DNA of 64,000 nt from Chloroflexaceae bacterium (GTDB lineage: Bacteria > Chloroflexota > Chloroflexia > Chloroflexales > Chloroflexaceae): NCBI GenBank assembly GCA_025057155.1, contig JANWYD010000001.1:271113-335112 (forward strand), in the 5' to 3' direction. Positions within the stretch are counted from its first letter, which is position 1. Each line of letters starts with the position of its first letter. The notes beneath the pieces are model-generated. The model saw only the letters and a list, made by a program, of their open reading frames with translations. It was not told where the DNA came from and did not search any database. The position numbers and the translations under genes were made by a program. Below are positions 53,850-63,659 of the stretch, in pieces.

Positions 53850-54260
53850 TCACTCCCCTGAGCGTTTCCCTTCATCGAGAAGATCTTCGTCGAGTTTAGG
53901 CGGATTGGCCTTGCGCTCCTCTTCCACCTGGCGCAGCAGTTCCTGAATATGCAGGCTGTACTCGAGCGACGTATCGTGGATGAAACGGAGTTCGGGGATG
54001 AAGCGCATATGGCTCATCTCCTCGGCCACGCGCTTGCGAATGAAGCCCTTTGCGCGTTCGAGGCCCTCCAGCGTCTCGGCCTGCTGCGCGGGATCGCCCA
54101 TAATCGAGACGCGCACTTTAGCGTGTTGCAGATCCGCGCTGACTTCCACCCCGGTAACGGTGGCGAAGCCGATGCGCGGATCTTTCAGTTCATACTGGAT
54201 GACTTCGCCGATGATCTGCTGCATGGTATCGGCGATCTGCTGGAGGCGCTGCTTCGACAT
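53850..54260 (-). CDS. rbfA: Ribosome-binding factor A
   Basis: The start chosen is ATG 54260, only 1 nt after the infB stop codon (TAAC-ATG), so translation is coupled. The 136-residue protein has the KH-fold marks [39 protein letters not shown] and [15 protein letters not shown]. It helps 30S maturation, especially at low temperature. Its place after infB is the usual one. Confidence 0.95.
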   Translation of the reverse strand: MSKQRLQQIADTMQQIIGEVIQYELKDPRIGFATVTGVEVSADLQHAKVRVSIMGDPAQQAETLEGLERAKGFIRKRVAEEMSHMRFIPELRFIHDTSLEYSLHIQELLRQVEEERKANPPKLDEDLLDEGKRSGE

Positions 54261-54261
54261 G

Positions 54262-56346
54262 TTAGAAACTGCCCTCGACCCGTTCCTGGCGGTAGAACTC
54301 CATCGTATCACCTACCTGCACATCGGTAAAGCCCTCGACGACCAGACCGCACTCGTAGCCCGCGGTAACCTCGCGCACATCGTCCTTGAAGCGCTTCAGG
54401 CTACTGATCTTGCCGTCGTGGATCACCGCGCCATTGCGCAGCACGCGCACGCGCTGCCCGGTGCGGGTGATCTTGCCATCGCTGACATACAGGCCAGCGA
54501 CGATCTCGCGAGTGGGCAGGCGGAAGATATTGCGCACCTCGGCGTAGCCCTCGACCACTTCCTTGAAGGTCGGCGCGAGCATGCCGCTAATGGCCTTCTT
54601 AATATCATCGGTCAGTTGGTAGATGATATTGTAGAAGCGAATGTCAATCCCCTGCTGTTCGGCGGCGCGGCGGGCAGCCGGATCGGGCCGGGCATTAAAG
54701 CCGATGATGATCGCCTGTGAGGCGGCGGCCAGATTGACGTCACCCTCGGTAATCGCCCCGGTACCCTTGTGGATTACCTTGATCTGCACCTCGCTCTGCG
54801 CCTCGTTCAACTGGTTGAACTGGTGCTCGATTGCCCCGATGGACCCCTGTACGTCAGCTTTGAGGATGACATTGAGCTCCTTCACCTGGCCCTGCTGCAC
54901 CTTGCTAAACAGGTCTTCGAGGCTCGTGCCGCGCGCGGCGGTCGCCATAGCTTCCAGGCGGGTCTGGCGAGTGCGCTGGAGGGCTATCTCGCGCGCCACA
55001 GCCAGGTCGTCCATCACCTGAAGGATGTCGCCGGCCTGGGGCACACCCTCGAGGCCGAGGATCTCCACCGGGGTGGATGGCTCGGCGAAGCGCAGGCGCT
55101 TGCCGCTATCGTTGAACATGGACTTGATCTTGCCGGCGACCCCGCCCACGAGCACATTATCTTCAGGGCGCAGGGTGCCGTTCTGTATCAGCACCGTGGC
55201 CACCGGACCGCGGTTCTTGTCAAGCTCGGCCTCGATAATCGTGCCGACGGCGGGCGCGTTCGGATTGGCCTTGAGTTCGAGCATATCAGCGACGAGGAGG
55301 ATCATCTCCAGCAGGCCATCAATATTGATCTTGGCCCGCGCAGAAACCTCGACGCAGGGCACGTCGCCGCCGAACTCCTCAACAATCACGTCCTCAGCCG
55401 CCAGTTGCTCTTTGATGCGCGCGGGGTTGGCGGTTGGCAGGTCGATCTTGTTGATAGCCACGATCATGGGCACGCCGGCCGCCTTAACGTGGGCGATGGC
55501 CTCGCGGGTCTGAGGCATCACGCCATCATCGGCGGCCACCACCAGCACAACGATATCGGTCACCTGGGCGCCACGGGCGCGCATCGCGGTAAAGGCTTCG
55601 TGGCCGGGCGTATCCAGGAAGGTGATCTTGCGATGGTTAATCTCAATCTGATACGCGCCGATGTGCTGGGTAATGCCGCCGGCCTCGCCTTCGGCCACGC
55701 GGGTGGAACGAATGGCGTCGAGCAATTTAGTTTTGCCGTGGTCAACGTGACCCATGATCGTTACCACCGGAGGCCGAGGCCGCATATCGCGAGGATCTTG
55801 TTTGGCCAGAACATCCTTGACATTCTCCACCACGGTCGCCAGTTCCTCCGGCACCTTCTCAACCGTCTCGATGGAGAAATCAGCGGCGATCAAGGCGGCG
55901 GTCTCATAGTCAATCTGCTGGTTGATGTTAGCCAGCACGCCGCCTTTGAGCAGAGCCTTGAGGATTTCCGAGGCGCCGATGCCGGTGGCTTCAGAGAACT
56001 CGCGCACGGTCATGACGCTCGGTAGTTCCACCGGGCCACGGGGCCGCGCGGCGACTGCGGGGCCGGGGCGAGCCGCGGGAGCGGGCCGGCTCGAGCGGGC
56101 CGGACGGACGCCAATAGCAGTGTCGCGCTCTTCGGGCAGGCGGCGCCCGCCATTGCGATTTCCGCCGCCGGAGCGCCCGCTGCCGCCGGAGCGCCCGCCG
56201 CTGGAGCGTCCGCCGCCGCCGCTGGAGCGCCCGCCGCCGCTGCTGGAGCGCCCGCCGCTACTGGAGCGTCCGCCGCCGCCGGAGCGCCCGCCGCTGCCGC
56301 CGCTGCGTGAACTCATATGTAGGTGATGGCGAGCATCTTCTTTCAT
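54262..56346 (-). CDS. infB: Translation initiation factor IF-2
   Basis: The start chosen is ATG 56346, with AAAGGAAAA 6-8 nt upstream. The 694-residue protein has a Gly/Ser/Arg-rich N-terminus (about 10-65, RSSSGG units) instead of the long charged domain of E. coli. The IF2_N helix ([23 protein letters not shown]) and the G domain ([41 protein letters not shown]) follow, with the C1/C2 domains that bind initiator tRNA at the end. The Ser/Gly tract corresponds to a GCC/GCCGCC-rich repetitive DNA stretch at 56155-56310. It delivers fMet-tRNA to the 30S subunit. Confidence 0.97.
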   Translation of the reverse strand: MKEDARHHLHMSSRSGGSGGRSGGGGRSSSGGRSSSGGGRSSGGGGRSSGGRSGGSGRSGGGNRNGGRRLPEERDTAIGVRPARSSRPAPAARPGPAVAARPRGPVELPSVMTVREFSEATGIGASEILKALLKGGVLANINQQIDYETAALIAADFSIETVEKVPEELATVVENVKDVLAKQDPRDMRPRPPVVTIMGHVDHGKTKLLDAIRSTRVAEGEAGGITQHIGAYQIEINHRKITFLDTPGHEAFTAMRARGAQVTDIVVLVVAADDGVMPQTREAIAHVKAAGVPMIVAINKIDLPTANPARIKEQLAAEDVIVEEFGGDVPCVEVSARAKINIDGLLEMILLVADMLELKANPNAPAVGTIIEAELDKNRGPVATVLIQNGTLRPEDNVLVGGVAGKIKSMFNDSGKRLRFAEPSTPVEILGLEGVPQAGDILQVMDDLAVAREIALQRTRQTRLEAMATAARGTSLEDLFSKVQQGQVKELNVILKADVQGSIGAIEHQFNQLNEAQSEVQIKVIHKGTGAITEGDVNLAAASQAIIIGFNARPDPAARRAAEQQGIDIRFYNIIYQLTDDIKKAISGMLAPTFKEVVEGYAEVRNIFRLPTREIVAGLYVSDGKITRTGQRVRVLRNGAVIHDGKISSLKRFKDDVREVTAGYECGLVVEGFTDVQVGDTMEFYRQERVEGSF

Positions 56347-56597
56347 TTCGTTTTCCTTTCTGCCCGGCGACACGGCGCGGCACTGCGCGGAGCGTCTTCG
56401 CGGGCGCAAAGAGCATTTCGGTTGTTGGGGCGCAGGCTTGTTCGAACCCGCCAGGCACGGGAGACGTGCAGATGTTTGCGGGCGAGCGTCACCCCCTCCG
56501 ACCCTTCCGGGCGGCTGCGCCGAGGTTATTAGGTGTCCAGCAGGAGGCGACGGGAGGAAGCCCGGCCCTCCCCGACCCCCGGATGCTCACCTCAGGC

Positions 56598-56921
56598 TCA
56601 CGCCGACGACTCCGGCGGCGTCAACTGGCGTCCAAAAGCCAGTATTGCATCCCGATCATCGGGATGGAGTTGTTCCAGCCGCAGGGCCCGTTCCAGGGCC
56701 CGGCGCTTGATCGCCGTCGTCCAGCAGGTCGGATCGTAGCAGAGATACGCGCCGCGCCCCGCGCGCTTGCCGGTCGGATCCACGCTCACCCGACCCTCAG
56801 CGTCGCGCACCAGGCGGATCAGGCCGCGCTTGGCCTCGGTACGGCGACAGGCGACGCAGGTGCGCTGCGGAACATGCTTCGGTTTCGGCAGGGACCGGGG
56901 ATGTCTCGCACCCGTGCCCAT
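56598..56921 (-). CDS. ylxR: YlxR (RnpM-like) RNA-binding protein, DUF448
   Basis: The 107-residue protein has the family core PQRTCVACRRTEAKRGLIRLV and GRVSVDPTGKRAGRGAYLCYDPTCW. YlxR homologues bind RNA and in some Firmicutes modulate RNase P. It lies 11 bp after nusA and about 250 bp before infB, the normal position. The four Cys residues could hold a metal. Confidence 0.93.
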   Translation of the reverse strand: MGTGARHPRSLPKPKHVPQRTCVACRRTEAKRGLIRLVRDAEGRVSVDPTGKRAGRGAYLCYDPTCWTTAIKRRALERALRLEQLHPDDRDAILAFGRQLTPPESSA

Positions 56922-56932
56922 AGCGCTCCATC

Positions 56933-58252
56933 CTACTCTTCTTCGTCGGTTTCGTTGCCTTCAACGAGGATGTAGGATGCAATCAACTTATCGTTGAAGT
57001 AGATGTACAACTTCTGCGACGTCGCCCGCAGTTGCACCGTCTCGCCGATCAGGTCATTACCGAGGGGCCCGTAGCGCGCGCGCTGGTACACCACCGTGCC
57101 ATCGGGGCGCACCTTACGCGTCTCGACCCTGGCGGAGGCTAGTTCGACCTCCGTCTGCAATTGTTCGGCCTCGGCATAGCCGCGAGCCTCGGCAGCGGCC
57201 CGTTCTTCCTCCAGCAAGGCGGTGGCGCTCTTGATGTCAATGCGCCAGCCGGTCAGTTTGGCAGCGAGGCGCACGTTCTGGCCCTCTTTGCCGATCGCCA
57301 GCGAGAGTTGCTTGTCAGGCACAATCACCAGAGCGGTGTGCTCGTCCTCATTGAGGTGCACTTCGACCACCTGCGCCGGAGAGAGGGCATTGGCGATAAA
57401 CTCCTTCGGGTCAGGCGACCACTGGACCACATCAATCTTCTCGCCGTTCAATTCATTAACGATGTTCTGGATGCGGATCCCGCGCATCCCGACGCAGGAG
57501 CCGACGGGATCGATCCCCTCCTGGCGCGCGGCGACGGCCACCTTGGTGCGCAGGCCCGGTTCGCGGGCGATGGACTTAATCTCCACCGTGCCGTTATAAA
57601 TCTCCGGCACCTCCATTTCAAAGAGGCGCAGGATCAGGTTCTTATGGGTGCGCGAGACGATCAGGCGCGGCCCGCGGTCTTCCTTGCGGATCTCCATCAG
57701 GTAGACCTTGAGGCGCTGGCCGTGGTAGTAGCGATCGTTCTCGACCTGCTCCTTCGGCGGCAGAATCGCCTCAGCCTTGCCCATTTCAAGGATGACGTTG
57801 CCCTTGGCCATGCGCTGCACGGTGGCGGTGATTAACTCGCCCTCACGGTTCATATACTCGCCATAGACGTGCTCGCGCTCAACCTCTTTAATGCCCTGAA
57901 GCACCACCTGCTTGGCCGTCTGCGCGGCGATGCGCCCGAAGTCATTGGGCGTGCTCTCGACCATGATCGTCTCACCGAGTTGCGCGTCAGGCTTGTACTT
58001 GAGGGCCTCGGAGAGTTCGATCTCGAAGCGCTCGTCGAGGACCTCATCAACCACCTGCTTCTCGGCGAAGACGCGCGCCTGGCCGGTGAGCGGATCGAGG
58101 CGCACGGTCACCTCCATCGGCGGCGGATTATTGCCGAGGGTGCGCTTATAGGCCGTGATGAGCGCCTTCTCCATCACGTCAATGATCGCCTCTTTCGGGA
58201 TGCCACGCTCCGCGGCGATCTGCGAAATAGCGGCGTAAAAATCACTCTTCAT
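56933..58252 (-). CDS. nusA: Transcription termination/antitermination factor NusA
   Basis: The 439-residue protein begins [36 protein letters not shown]. It has an S1 domain (about 140-205, VGTVQ-like strand [20 protein letters not shown]), two KH domains with GVRGxRIQ-type loops ([29 protein letters not shown] and [23 protein letters not shown]), and an extra C-terminal tail of about 90 residues. It modulates pausing, termination and antitermination. rimP does not precede it. A terminator-like hairpin lies 19 nt before ATG 58252, which suggests autoregulation by attenuation. Confidence 0.96.
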   Translation of the reverse strand: MKSDFYAAISQIAAERGIPKEAIIDVMEKALITAYKRTLGNNPPPMEVTVRLDPLTGQARVFAEKQVVDEVLDERFEIELSEALKYKPDAQLGETIMVESTPNDFGRIAAQTAKQVVLQGIKEVEREHVYGEYMNREGELITATVQRMAKGNVILEMGKAEAILPPKEQVENDRYYHGQRLKVYLMEIRKEDRGPRLIVSRTHKNLILRLFEMEVPEIYNGTVEIKSIAREPGLRTKVAVAARQEGIDPVGSCVGMRGIRIQNIVNELNGEKIDVVQWSPDPKEFIANALSPAQVVEVHLNEDEHTALVIVPDKQLSLAIGKEGQNVRLAAKLTGWRIDIKSATALLEEERAAAEARGYAEAEQLQTEVELASARVETRKVRPDGTVVYQRARYGPLGNDLIGETVQLRATSQKLYIYFNDKLIASYILVEGNETDEEE

Positions 58253-58270
58253 GGCACGCTCGTTTTACAA

Positions 58271-58298
58271 TAAGAAAAGTGGGGGCTACCCACTTCTC
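58271..58298 (-). terminator. Attenuator-like hairpin in the nusA leader
   Basis: On the minus strand GAGAAGTGGG (58298-58289) pairs with CCCACTTTTC (58283-58274), ten pairs including one G-U, with a 5-nt loop. TTATTG follows. It lies about 220 nt into the transcript from the promoter at 58516-58544 and just before nusA. NusA itself stimulates pausing at such hairpins, so the leader could sense NusA level. The rest of the leader (58299-58509) has a repeated CGCCGGAC word but matches no riboswitch I know. Confidence 0.6.
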
Positions 58299-58515
58299 AC
58301 AGCGTCCGGCGCAGACCATATGTCCGGCGTTTCTGCGGCGCAGCGGCCCGTCCTGGCCCGACCGCGACACACATTACACCAGGAGGCGTGCTTACCGACG
58401 GTTCATCGCAGGTGTCCCTGAGTCGTCTGGAGAATGAACAGCCGTGCCGTTCGCGTGAATCCTGACAGCTCGACGCGGAGCATTGCACCGCCATCCGAGC
58501 TTTGCTGACGTAGAC

Positions 58516-58544
58516 AGTATAGCATTTTCGGATTCCGTTTGCAA
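58516..58544 (-). promoter_or_regulatory. Promoter of the nusA operon
   Basis: TTGCAA (58544-58539), a 17-bp spacer and TATACT (58521-58516), with TGC before it, form an extended -10 promoter on the minus strand. It would give a leader of about 255 nt before the nusA start. Confidence 0.75.
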
Positions 58545-58587
58545 ATGATTCGCAGGCGCGGAGTGCGACGCCTGTGCCGGGCAAAAA

Positions 58588-58596
58588 TGGTACAAT
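58588..58596 (+). promoter_or_regulatory. Extended -10 promoter for the pyruvate dehydrogenase operon
   Basis: TGGTACAAT (58588-58596) is an extended -10 about 115 bp before the E1 alpha start. No clear -35 is seen. It is divergent from the nusA promoter 44 bp away. Confidence 0.5.
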
Positions 58597-58709
58597 AGCT
58601 GGGCTGCAATCTCGGCGTGCAACCCGCCGCCCACGCAACCCGGCGAGGCCCAACCTGGAGGATTGCGCATCAAGCATCAAGGGCGGCCGGTTATGGTCAC
58701 ATACAAGCA

Positions 58710-59675
58710 ATGGAGCTTTCCGCAGAACTGCTAACCCGGGCGCACTACTGGATGCGCCTGACTCGCGCCCTGGACGAGCGGGGCGCCTTCCTGCACAAGC
58801 AGAGCAAGATCGTCGGCGGCTACTTTTCACAGATCGGGCACGAAGCCATCAGCGTCGCCGCGGGACTGGCCCTTGGCCCCGACGATGTGGCGGCGCCGAT
58901 GCACCGCGATCTTGGCACGTACCTGGTGCGCGGGCTGCATCCGCGCCGCATTCTGGCGCAATTCCTCGGGCGGGCGACGGGCGTCAGTCGCGGGCGCGAC
59001 GCCAATCTGCACGGCATGGGCGACCTGAGTCTGGGTCTTATCGGGTTCATCAGCCATCTGCCGGCTTCCACCGGGGTGATTGCCGGCGTGGCCCACGCCT
59101 TCAAGCTCAAGGGCGAGCCGCGGGTGGCGATGGCCTTCTTTGGCGATGGGGGCGCCAGCCAGGGTCTGGCCCACGAAGCCCTGAACTGGGCGTCAGTTTT
59201 CCAACTGCCGATGGTGGTCATCTGCGAGAACAACCAGTACGCCTATTCCACCCCCCTGGCGCGCCAGATGCGCATCGAGCATATCGCCCACCGCGCCGCG
59301 GGCTATGGGATGCCTGGCGTCATCGTGGACGGCAACGATTTCTGCGCGGTGTACCGGGCCGCCAGCGAAGCGGTGGAACGGGCGCGGGCCGGCGGCGGCC
59401 CGACCCTGATCGAGTGCAAGACCATGCGTATGCGCGGCCATGCTATCCACGACAATATGGCCTACGTGCCGAAGGAACTGCTGGAAACCTGGGCCCAACG
59501 CGATCCGATCGCGCGCCTGGAGTCCCTGCTTCGTGAGCGAGGGTTGCTCGATGACGCCGGTCTCGCCGCCCTTCTCGAACGCATTGATCGTGAACTGGAC
59601 GAGGCTCAGGCGTATGCTGAAGCCAGTCCCTACCCCGATCCGTCCGAGGTGACGCAGGGGGTGTATGCGGGGTGA
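58710..59675 (+). CDS. pdhA: Pyruvate (or 2-oxo acid) dehydrogenase E1 component, alpha subunit
   Basis: The start chosen is ATG 58710 (MELSAELLTRAHYWMRLTRALDERG); the open frame runs back to 58617 through non-family residues. The 321-residue protein has the ThDP-binding motif GDGGASQGLAHEALNWA ending in NN (ICENN), MHRDLGTYLVRG and the RGRDANLHGMGDLS segment of the phosphorylation-loop region. It decarboxylates the oxo acid with the beta subunit encoded next. The E2 and E3 genes are not in the window, so pyruvate versus branched-chain or acetoin substrate is not settled. Confidence 0.9.
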   Translation: MELSAELLTRAHYWMRLTRALDERGAFLHKQSKIVGGYFSQIGHEAISVAAGLALGPDDVAAPMHRDLGTYLVRGLHPRRILAQFLGRATGVSRGRDANLHGMGDLSLGLIGFISHLPASTGVIAGVAHAFKLKGEPRVAMAFFGDGGASQGLAHEALNWASVFQLPMVVICENNQYAYSTPLARQMRIEHIAHRAAGYGMPGVIVDGNDFCAVYRAASEAVERARAGGGPTLIECKTMRMRGHAIHDNMAYVPKELLETWAQRDPIARLESLLRERGLLDDAGLAALLERIDRELDEAQAYAEASPYPDPSEVTQGVYAG

Positions 59676-59702
59676 GGGTGCGCCCCGTTAGAGGAAAGAC
59701 CG

Positions 59703-60752
59703 ATGACCTGGGATGCCAATCTCCACGCCAGCGTCACTACGCTCGCCGACGCGGGCGACGCATCTGCGGACGCCGCCCGCGAACTGACGTACCTCGAGGC
59801 CATTCGTGAGGCGCTGCGCTACGAACTGCAGCGCGATCCGGCCGTGCTGCTCATGGGTGAAGACATTGGCGTCTATGGCGGCGCTTTCAAAGTGACCCAG
59901 GGGTTGATCGAGGAGTTCGGCGAGCAGCGGGTGATTGACACTCCAATGACCGAACTGGCGATGATCTACGCGGCTATCGGCATGAGCTTCCAGGGCTTTC
60001 GCCCGGTGGTGGAGATGCAGTTCGCCGACTTTATCTCCACCGGCTTCGATGCCATCGTGCAGTTCGCCGCCACCAACCACTACCGCTGGGGACAGCCGGT
60101 GCCGATTACCATCCGCGCGCCGGGCGCCGGCGGTCTGCGCGCCGGTCCCTTCCACTCGCAGAGCAATGAGGCCTGGTTCGTGCACACGCCGGGGTTGAAG
60201 GTGGTCGCGCCCGCCACCCCCGCCGACGCCTGGGGCCTGCTGGTCAGCGCCATCCGCGATCCCAACCCGGTGATCTACTACGAGACGAAGTATCTCTACC
60301 GTTCCCTCAAGGGGCCGGTGGCCGGCGGCGAGGCGGGCCTGACGCCGATCGGCCAGGCGGTGCTGCGCCGGGAGGGTGAGGAGTTGTCAATCATTACCTA
60401 CGGCGCGATGGTGCACGAGGCCATGGCCGTTGCCGCAGACCTGGAGCGCGCCGGGCATAGCATCGAGGTGCTCGATTTACGGACGCTCAAACCTCTTGAT
60501 GAGGCGGCCATTCTGGCCACTGCCCGCAAGACCGGCAAGGTGCTCATCGTTCACGAAGCCAACCGCACCTGCGGCGTGGGCGGCGAAGTGGCGGCGCTGA
60601 TCGCCGAGTACGCCTTCGAGTATCTCGACGGCCCGATCACCCGTGTGGCCGCTCCCGATACGCCCGTGCCCTACAGCCCGTCGCTGGAGGACGCCCATCG
60701 TCCCGATGCCGCGAAGATCCGTGCCGCGGCGCAACGGTTACTCGAGTTTTGA
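59703..60752 (+). CDS. pdhB: Pyruvate (or 2-oxo acid) dehydrogenase E1 component, beta subunit
   Basis: The 349-residue protein starts at ATG 59703, 27 nt after the alpha subunit, with GAGGAAAGACC upstream. It has an N-terminal extension of about 27 residues, then TYLEAIREALRYELQRDPAVLLMGEDIGVYGGAF, RVIDTPMTELAMIYAAIGMSF and the transketolase C-domain HEANRTCGVGGEVAALI. With the alpha subunit it forms the heterotetrameric E1 that starts the oxo acid dehydrogenase reaction. Confidence 0.93.
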   Translation: MTWDANLHASVTTLADAGDASADAARELTYLEAIREALRYELQRDPAVLLMGEDIGVYGGAFKVTQGLIEEFGEQRVIDTPMTELAMIYAAIGMSFQGFRPVVEMQFADFISTGFDAIVQFAATNHYRWGQPVPITIRAPGAGGLRAGPFHSQSNEAWFVHTPGLKVVAPATPADAWGLLVSAIRDPNPVIYYETKYLYRSLKGPVAGGEAGLTPIGQAVLRREGEELSIITYGAMVHEAMAVAADLERAGHSIEVLDLRTLKPLDEAAILATARKTGKVLIVHEANRTCGVGGEVAALIAEYAFEYLDGPITRVAAPDTPVPYSPSLEDAHRPDAAKIRAAAQRLLEF

Positions 60753-60803
60753 GGTGAGGCCCGCAGAACCCCTGGTCTCTGAGCCCCCGCTGGTAGGAAG
60801 CAC

Positions 60804-60831
60804 GGTAGCGCAACCCTCCGGGTTGCGTACC
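60804..60831. repeat. REP-like palindrome between pdhB and the P450 gene
   Basis: GGTAGCGCAACC (60804-60815) and GGTTGCGTACC (60821-60831) pair around CTCCG. It is a GCGCAACC-family member in a 121-bp gap, and could separate the P450 mRNA from the dehydrogenase mRNA. Confidence 0.55.
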
Positions 60832-60873
60832 CGGGGCAAGCAGGTTGCCCTCTATCACCAGACAGGCAGCGCC

Positions 60874-62220
60874 ATGACCCGGCACATTTCCTCGACCCCC
60901 AGGAGGCGCCGTTCCCTGCCCGGGGCGACGCTTCTGGCCTTTCAGCGCGATCCAATCGGCTTTGTGAGCGCGATGGCCGCTGAGTACGGCGACATTGCCC
61001 GCTTCCAGCTCGGCTCGCAACCCACGGTGCTCCTCAGCAACCCCGACCACATTCGCGATGTGCTGGTCGCCAACAGCAGGATCTTCGCCAAAGGGCGGGC
61101 GTTGCAGCGCGCCGGGCGGCTGCTCGGCGAAGGGTTGCTCACCAGCGAAGGGGAGGTTCACCGCCGCCAGCGCCGCCTGGTGGCCCCGGCGTTCCATCGC
61201 CAGCGCATCGCGGCCTACGGCGAACGCATGGCCTGCCTTGCCGAGGCCTACCAGGCCCGCTGGCAGCCCGGCCAGACAGTGGACATGGCCGCGGAAATGA
61301 TGCGCCTGACCCTGCGCATCGCCGGTGACACTCTGTTCGGGGCCGACACCGACGCCGCGGCGGCCGAGGTGGCCGCGGCAATGCACGACCTGCTGGAGTT
61401 GTTCTCGCTCGTGCCATTGCCCTTCAGCGAGACGCTTGAACGGCTGCCCTTGCCATCTGTCCGGCGCTTTCATGCCGCCCGCGAACGTCTCGACCAGATC
61501 ATCTACGATCTCATTGCTCGCCGGCGCGCCTCTGGCGAGGATCGCGGCGATCTGCTCTCGCTGCTGCTGGCCGCTCGCGATGTCGAGGGCGATGGCAGCG
61601 GCATGAGCGACAGGCAGGTGCGTGATGAGGCTCTGACCATTTTCCTCGCCGGTCATGAGACCACGGCCAATGCTCTGGCCTGGACGTTCTACCTGCTCTC
61701 CCAGCATCCCGAAGTGGCCGCGCGGCTCCGCGCCGAACTCGATGCCGCTCTGGGCGGGTGCGCGCCTACCGTCGCCGATCTGCCGCGTCTGGGCTATGCC
61801 GAAATGGTCTTCGCTGAAGCGCTGCGCCTGTATCCGCCAGCCTGGATCATCGGCCGGCGCGCCCTGCAACCCTTCAGCCTGGGTGGCGAATGGTTCCCTG
61901 CCGGAACGATCGTGCTTATGAGCCAGTGGGTGGTCCATCACGATCCGCGTCACTACCCCGATCCGTACCGCTTTGACCCGGAACGTTTCCGCCCTGAAGC
62001 CCGCGCCGCGCGGCACAAGTTTGCCTATTTTCCTTTTGGTGGCGGGCCGCGGATCTGTATCGGCGAAGCCTTTGCCTGGATGGAAGGCACGCTCGTGCTG
62101 GCGAGCCTGGCGCGGCGCTGGCAACCGGCGCTTCTGCCCGGCCATCTCGTTGCGCTACAGCCGACCATTACCCTGCGACCGCGCCACGGGCTGCGGATGC
62201 GTCTGGATGCACGGCGCTGA
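60874..62220 (+). CDS. Cytochrome P450
   Basis: The start chosen is ATG 60874; the open frame extends back into pdhB without support. The 448-residue protein has the I-helix oxygen motif AGHETTANAL, the K-helix ExxR (EALR), the PERFRPE segment and the heme loop FPFGGGPRICIG with its cysteine ligand. It has no membrane anchor, so it is a soluble class I-type or CYP102-like single-domain enzyme needing a ferredoxin or flavodoxin partner. LLTSEGEVHRRQRRLVAPAFH is typical of the fatty-acid/terpenoid-type bacterial P450s. No reductase gene is adjacent. Confidence 0.95.
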   Translation: MTRHISSTPRRRRSLPGATLLAFQRDPIGFVSAMAAEYGDIARFQLGSQPTVLLSNPDHIRDVLVANSRIFAKGRALQRAGRLLGEGLLTSEGEVHRRQRRLVAPAFHRQRIAAYGERMACLAEAYQARWQPGQTVDMAAEMMRLTLRIAGDTLFGADTDAAAAEVAAAMHDLLELFSLVPLPFSETLERLPLPSVRRFHAARERLDQIIYDLIARRRASGEDRGDLLSLLLAARDVEGDGSGMSDRQVRDEALTIFLAGHETTANALAWTFYLLSQHPEVAARLRAELDAALGGCAPTVADLPRLGYAEMVFAEALRLYPPAWIIGRRALQPFSLGGEWFPAGTIVLMSQWVVHHDPRHYPDPYRFDPERFRPEARAARHKFAYFPFGGGPRICIGEAFAWMEGTLVLASLARRWQPALLPGHLVALQPTITLRPRHGLRMRLDARR

Positions 62221-62395
62221 TGCAACGTTCAGGGCACGCTTCGAACCCCGGCGAGAACGTCTCGTCGGGCGGCCAGGCTGCCCCCGACCCTGCCGCTGGA
62301 GACGGGCTTTGTATCAGCCCGGCCTTGATATCCTGCCAGCGGGCAGCATATGATATGATGAAAATGTTGGAAGTAATCTGGCGGTAAAAAAGGAT

Positions 62396-63421
62396 ATGAC
62401 CGACACACGTGTCTCCCGCGCCCGGCCCGATGCCTACGCCGCCGCCTACGAGGGCGCCGCGCTCTACGACAGCTCCGCCCGTGGCCGGATCTGGATGCGC
62501 GATCGCGACCGCGCTGCGCTGTTGCACCGGCTCTCGACCAACCATATCGAGCGGCTCAAACCCGGCGAAGGGACGGAGACGGTGCTGACTACGCCGATTG
62601 GTCGCATTATTGACCTGCTCGATGTGTACTGCCTGGAGGAAGCGTTGTTGCTGGTCGCCAGTCCCGGGCAGGGCGCAACGATCCTTGGGTATCTACGGAA
62701 GAACATTTTTTTTAACGACCGGGTGAAGGTGGAAGACGCCGGCGCCGCGCTTGGGGAGTTGACGCTGTACGGCCCGCGCGCCGCGGTGCTGCTGGCCGAC
62801 CTGGGCATAGTCGCCGCCGCAGAACTGCCGGCCCGCGGCATCGCCACTGCCGCCTGGCAGGACGCACCGCTCTACGTGGCCGGAGCAGCGCCCATTGGCG
62901 CGAGCGGCTATCGCCTGATCGCCTCTCCCTCGACCCTGGAGCGCCTTGGCCCTGCCTTACGCGAGGCGGGCGCTGTGCGGCTTGATGCGCCCACCTACGA
63001 CGTGCTCCGTGTTGAACACGGCTATGGGGCCTTCGGGCGCGAGTTGTCGCAGGAGTACATCCCGCTGGAGGCCGGCCTGTGGAGTGCGGTGAGCTTCAAT
63101 AAGGGCTGTTACGTGGGTCAGGAGATTATCGCGCGCATGGAGAGCCGTGGCCGGCTCGCCAAGCAGTTGCGGGGTCTGCGCTTCGCGGCGCTACCTGAAT
63201 TGCCCGCTGAGGCCGCTATGCCCCTGGCGCGACTCGATGCTGAGGGGAAAGAGGCTGGCGATCTGACCAGCCTGGTTGAGTCCCCGCGCTACGGGCTGAT
63301 CGGGCTTGGCTATGTGCGCACGGCCCATGCCGCTCCCGGTACGGTTCTGCATGTCGCCAGTGCTTGCGTCGAAGTGGTGGAGTTGCCCTTCGGCGACGTT
63401 GGCGCGCCGCGCGATGCATGA
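62396..63421 (+). CDS. YgfZ/GcvT-type folate-binding protein
   Basis: The 341-residue protein starts at ATG 62396, with AAAAAAGGAT just before it. It has ALYDSSARGRIWM and LLHRLSTNHIERLKPGEG at the start, as in GcvT and YgfZ. The YgfZ motif KGCYVGQEIIARMESRG (K-G-C-Y-x-G-Q) is present. YgfZ proteins help iron-sulfur enzymes using tetrahydrofolate; GcvT members of the glycine cleavage system lack this Cys motif. The former is favoured. An extended -10-like word (TGATATGAT, 62351-62359) lies upstream. Confidence 0.88.
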   Translation: MTDTRVSRARPDAYAAAYEGAALYDSSARGRIWMRDRDRAALLHRLSTNHIERLKPGEGTETVLTTPIGRIIDLLDVYCLEEALLLVASPGQGATILGYLRKNIFFNDRVKVEDAGAALGELTLYGPRAAVLLADLGIVAAAELPARGIATAAWQDAPLYVAGAAPIGASGYRLIASPSTLERLGPALREAGAVRLDAPTYDVLRVEHGYGAFGRELSQEYIPLEAGLWSAVSFNKGCYVGQEIIARMESRGRLAKQLRGLRFAALPELPAEAAMPLARLDAEGKEAGDLTSLVESPRYGLIGLGYVRTAHAAPGTVLHVASACVEVVELPFGDVGAPRDA

Positions 63422-63659
63422 TTCAGGATGCCGGGGAAAGCGGGTTTCGCCACGTCCCCGCCCGGCGTATGTCCAGGCGCCGGGGAGGCCGAAAAGCCAG
63501 GGCCAGAACGTCCCACGTCCCTGACAGACAGGACGGGAGTTGCGGGTCGCAATCCTGTGGTTGCGCCTGGCAGCAACTAGCCTTCTGGTGCGTCTGCCGG
63601 CAGTCGAACGGCCTTCCGGCATCTTTCCAGTATCCCATACCAACACGCGGGGACAGGCT

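Noticed and set aside
56430-56470. Possible tRNA T-loop (GTTCGAACCC)
   Set aside because: No cloverleaf, acceptor stem or anticodon arm can be built around it.
60637-62145. 502-codon minus-strand frame opposite the P450 gene
   Set aside because: The sense strand has every P450 motif, so the antisense frame is a compositional shadow.
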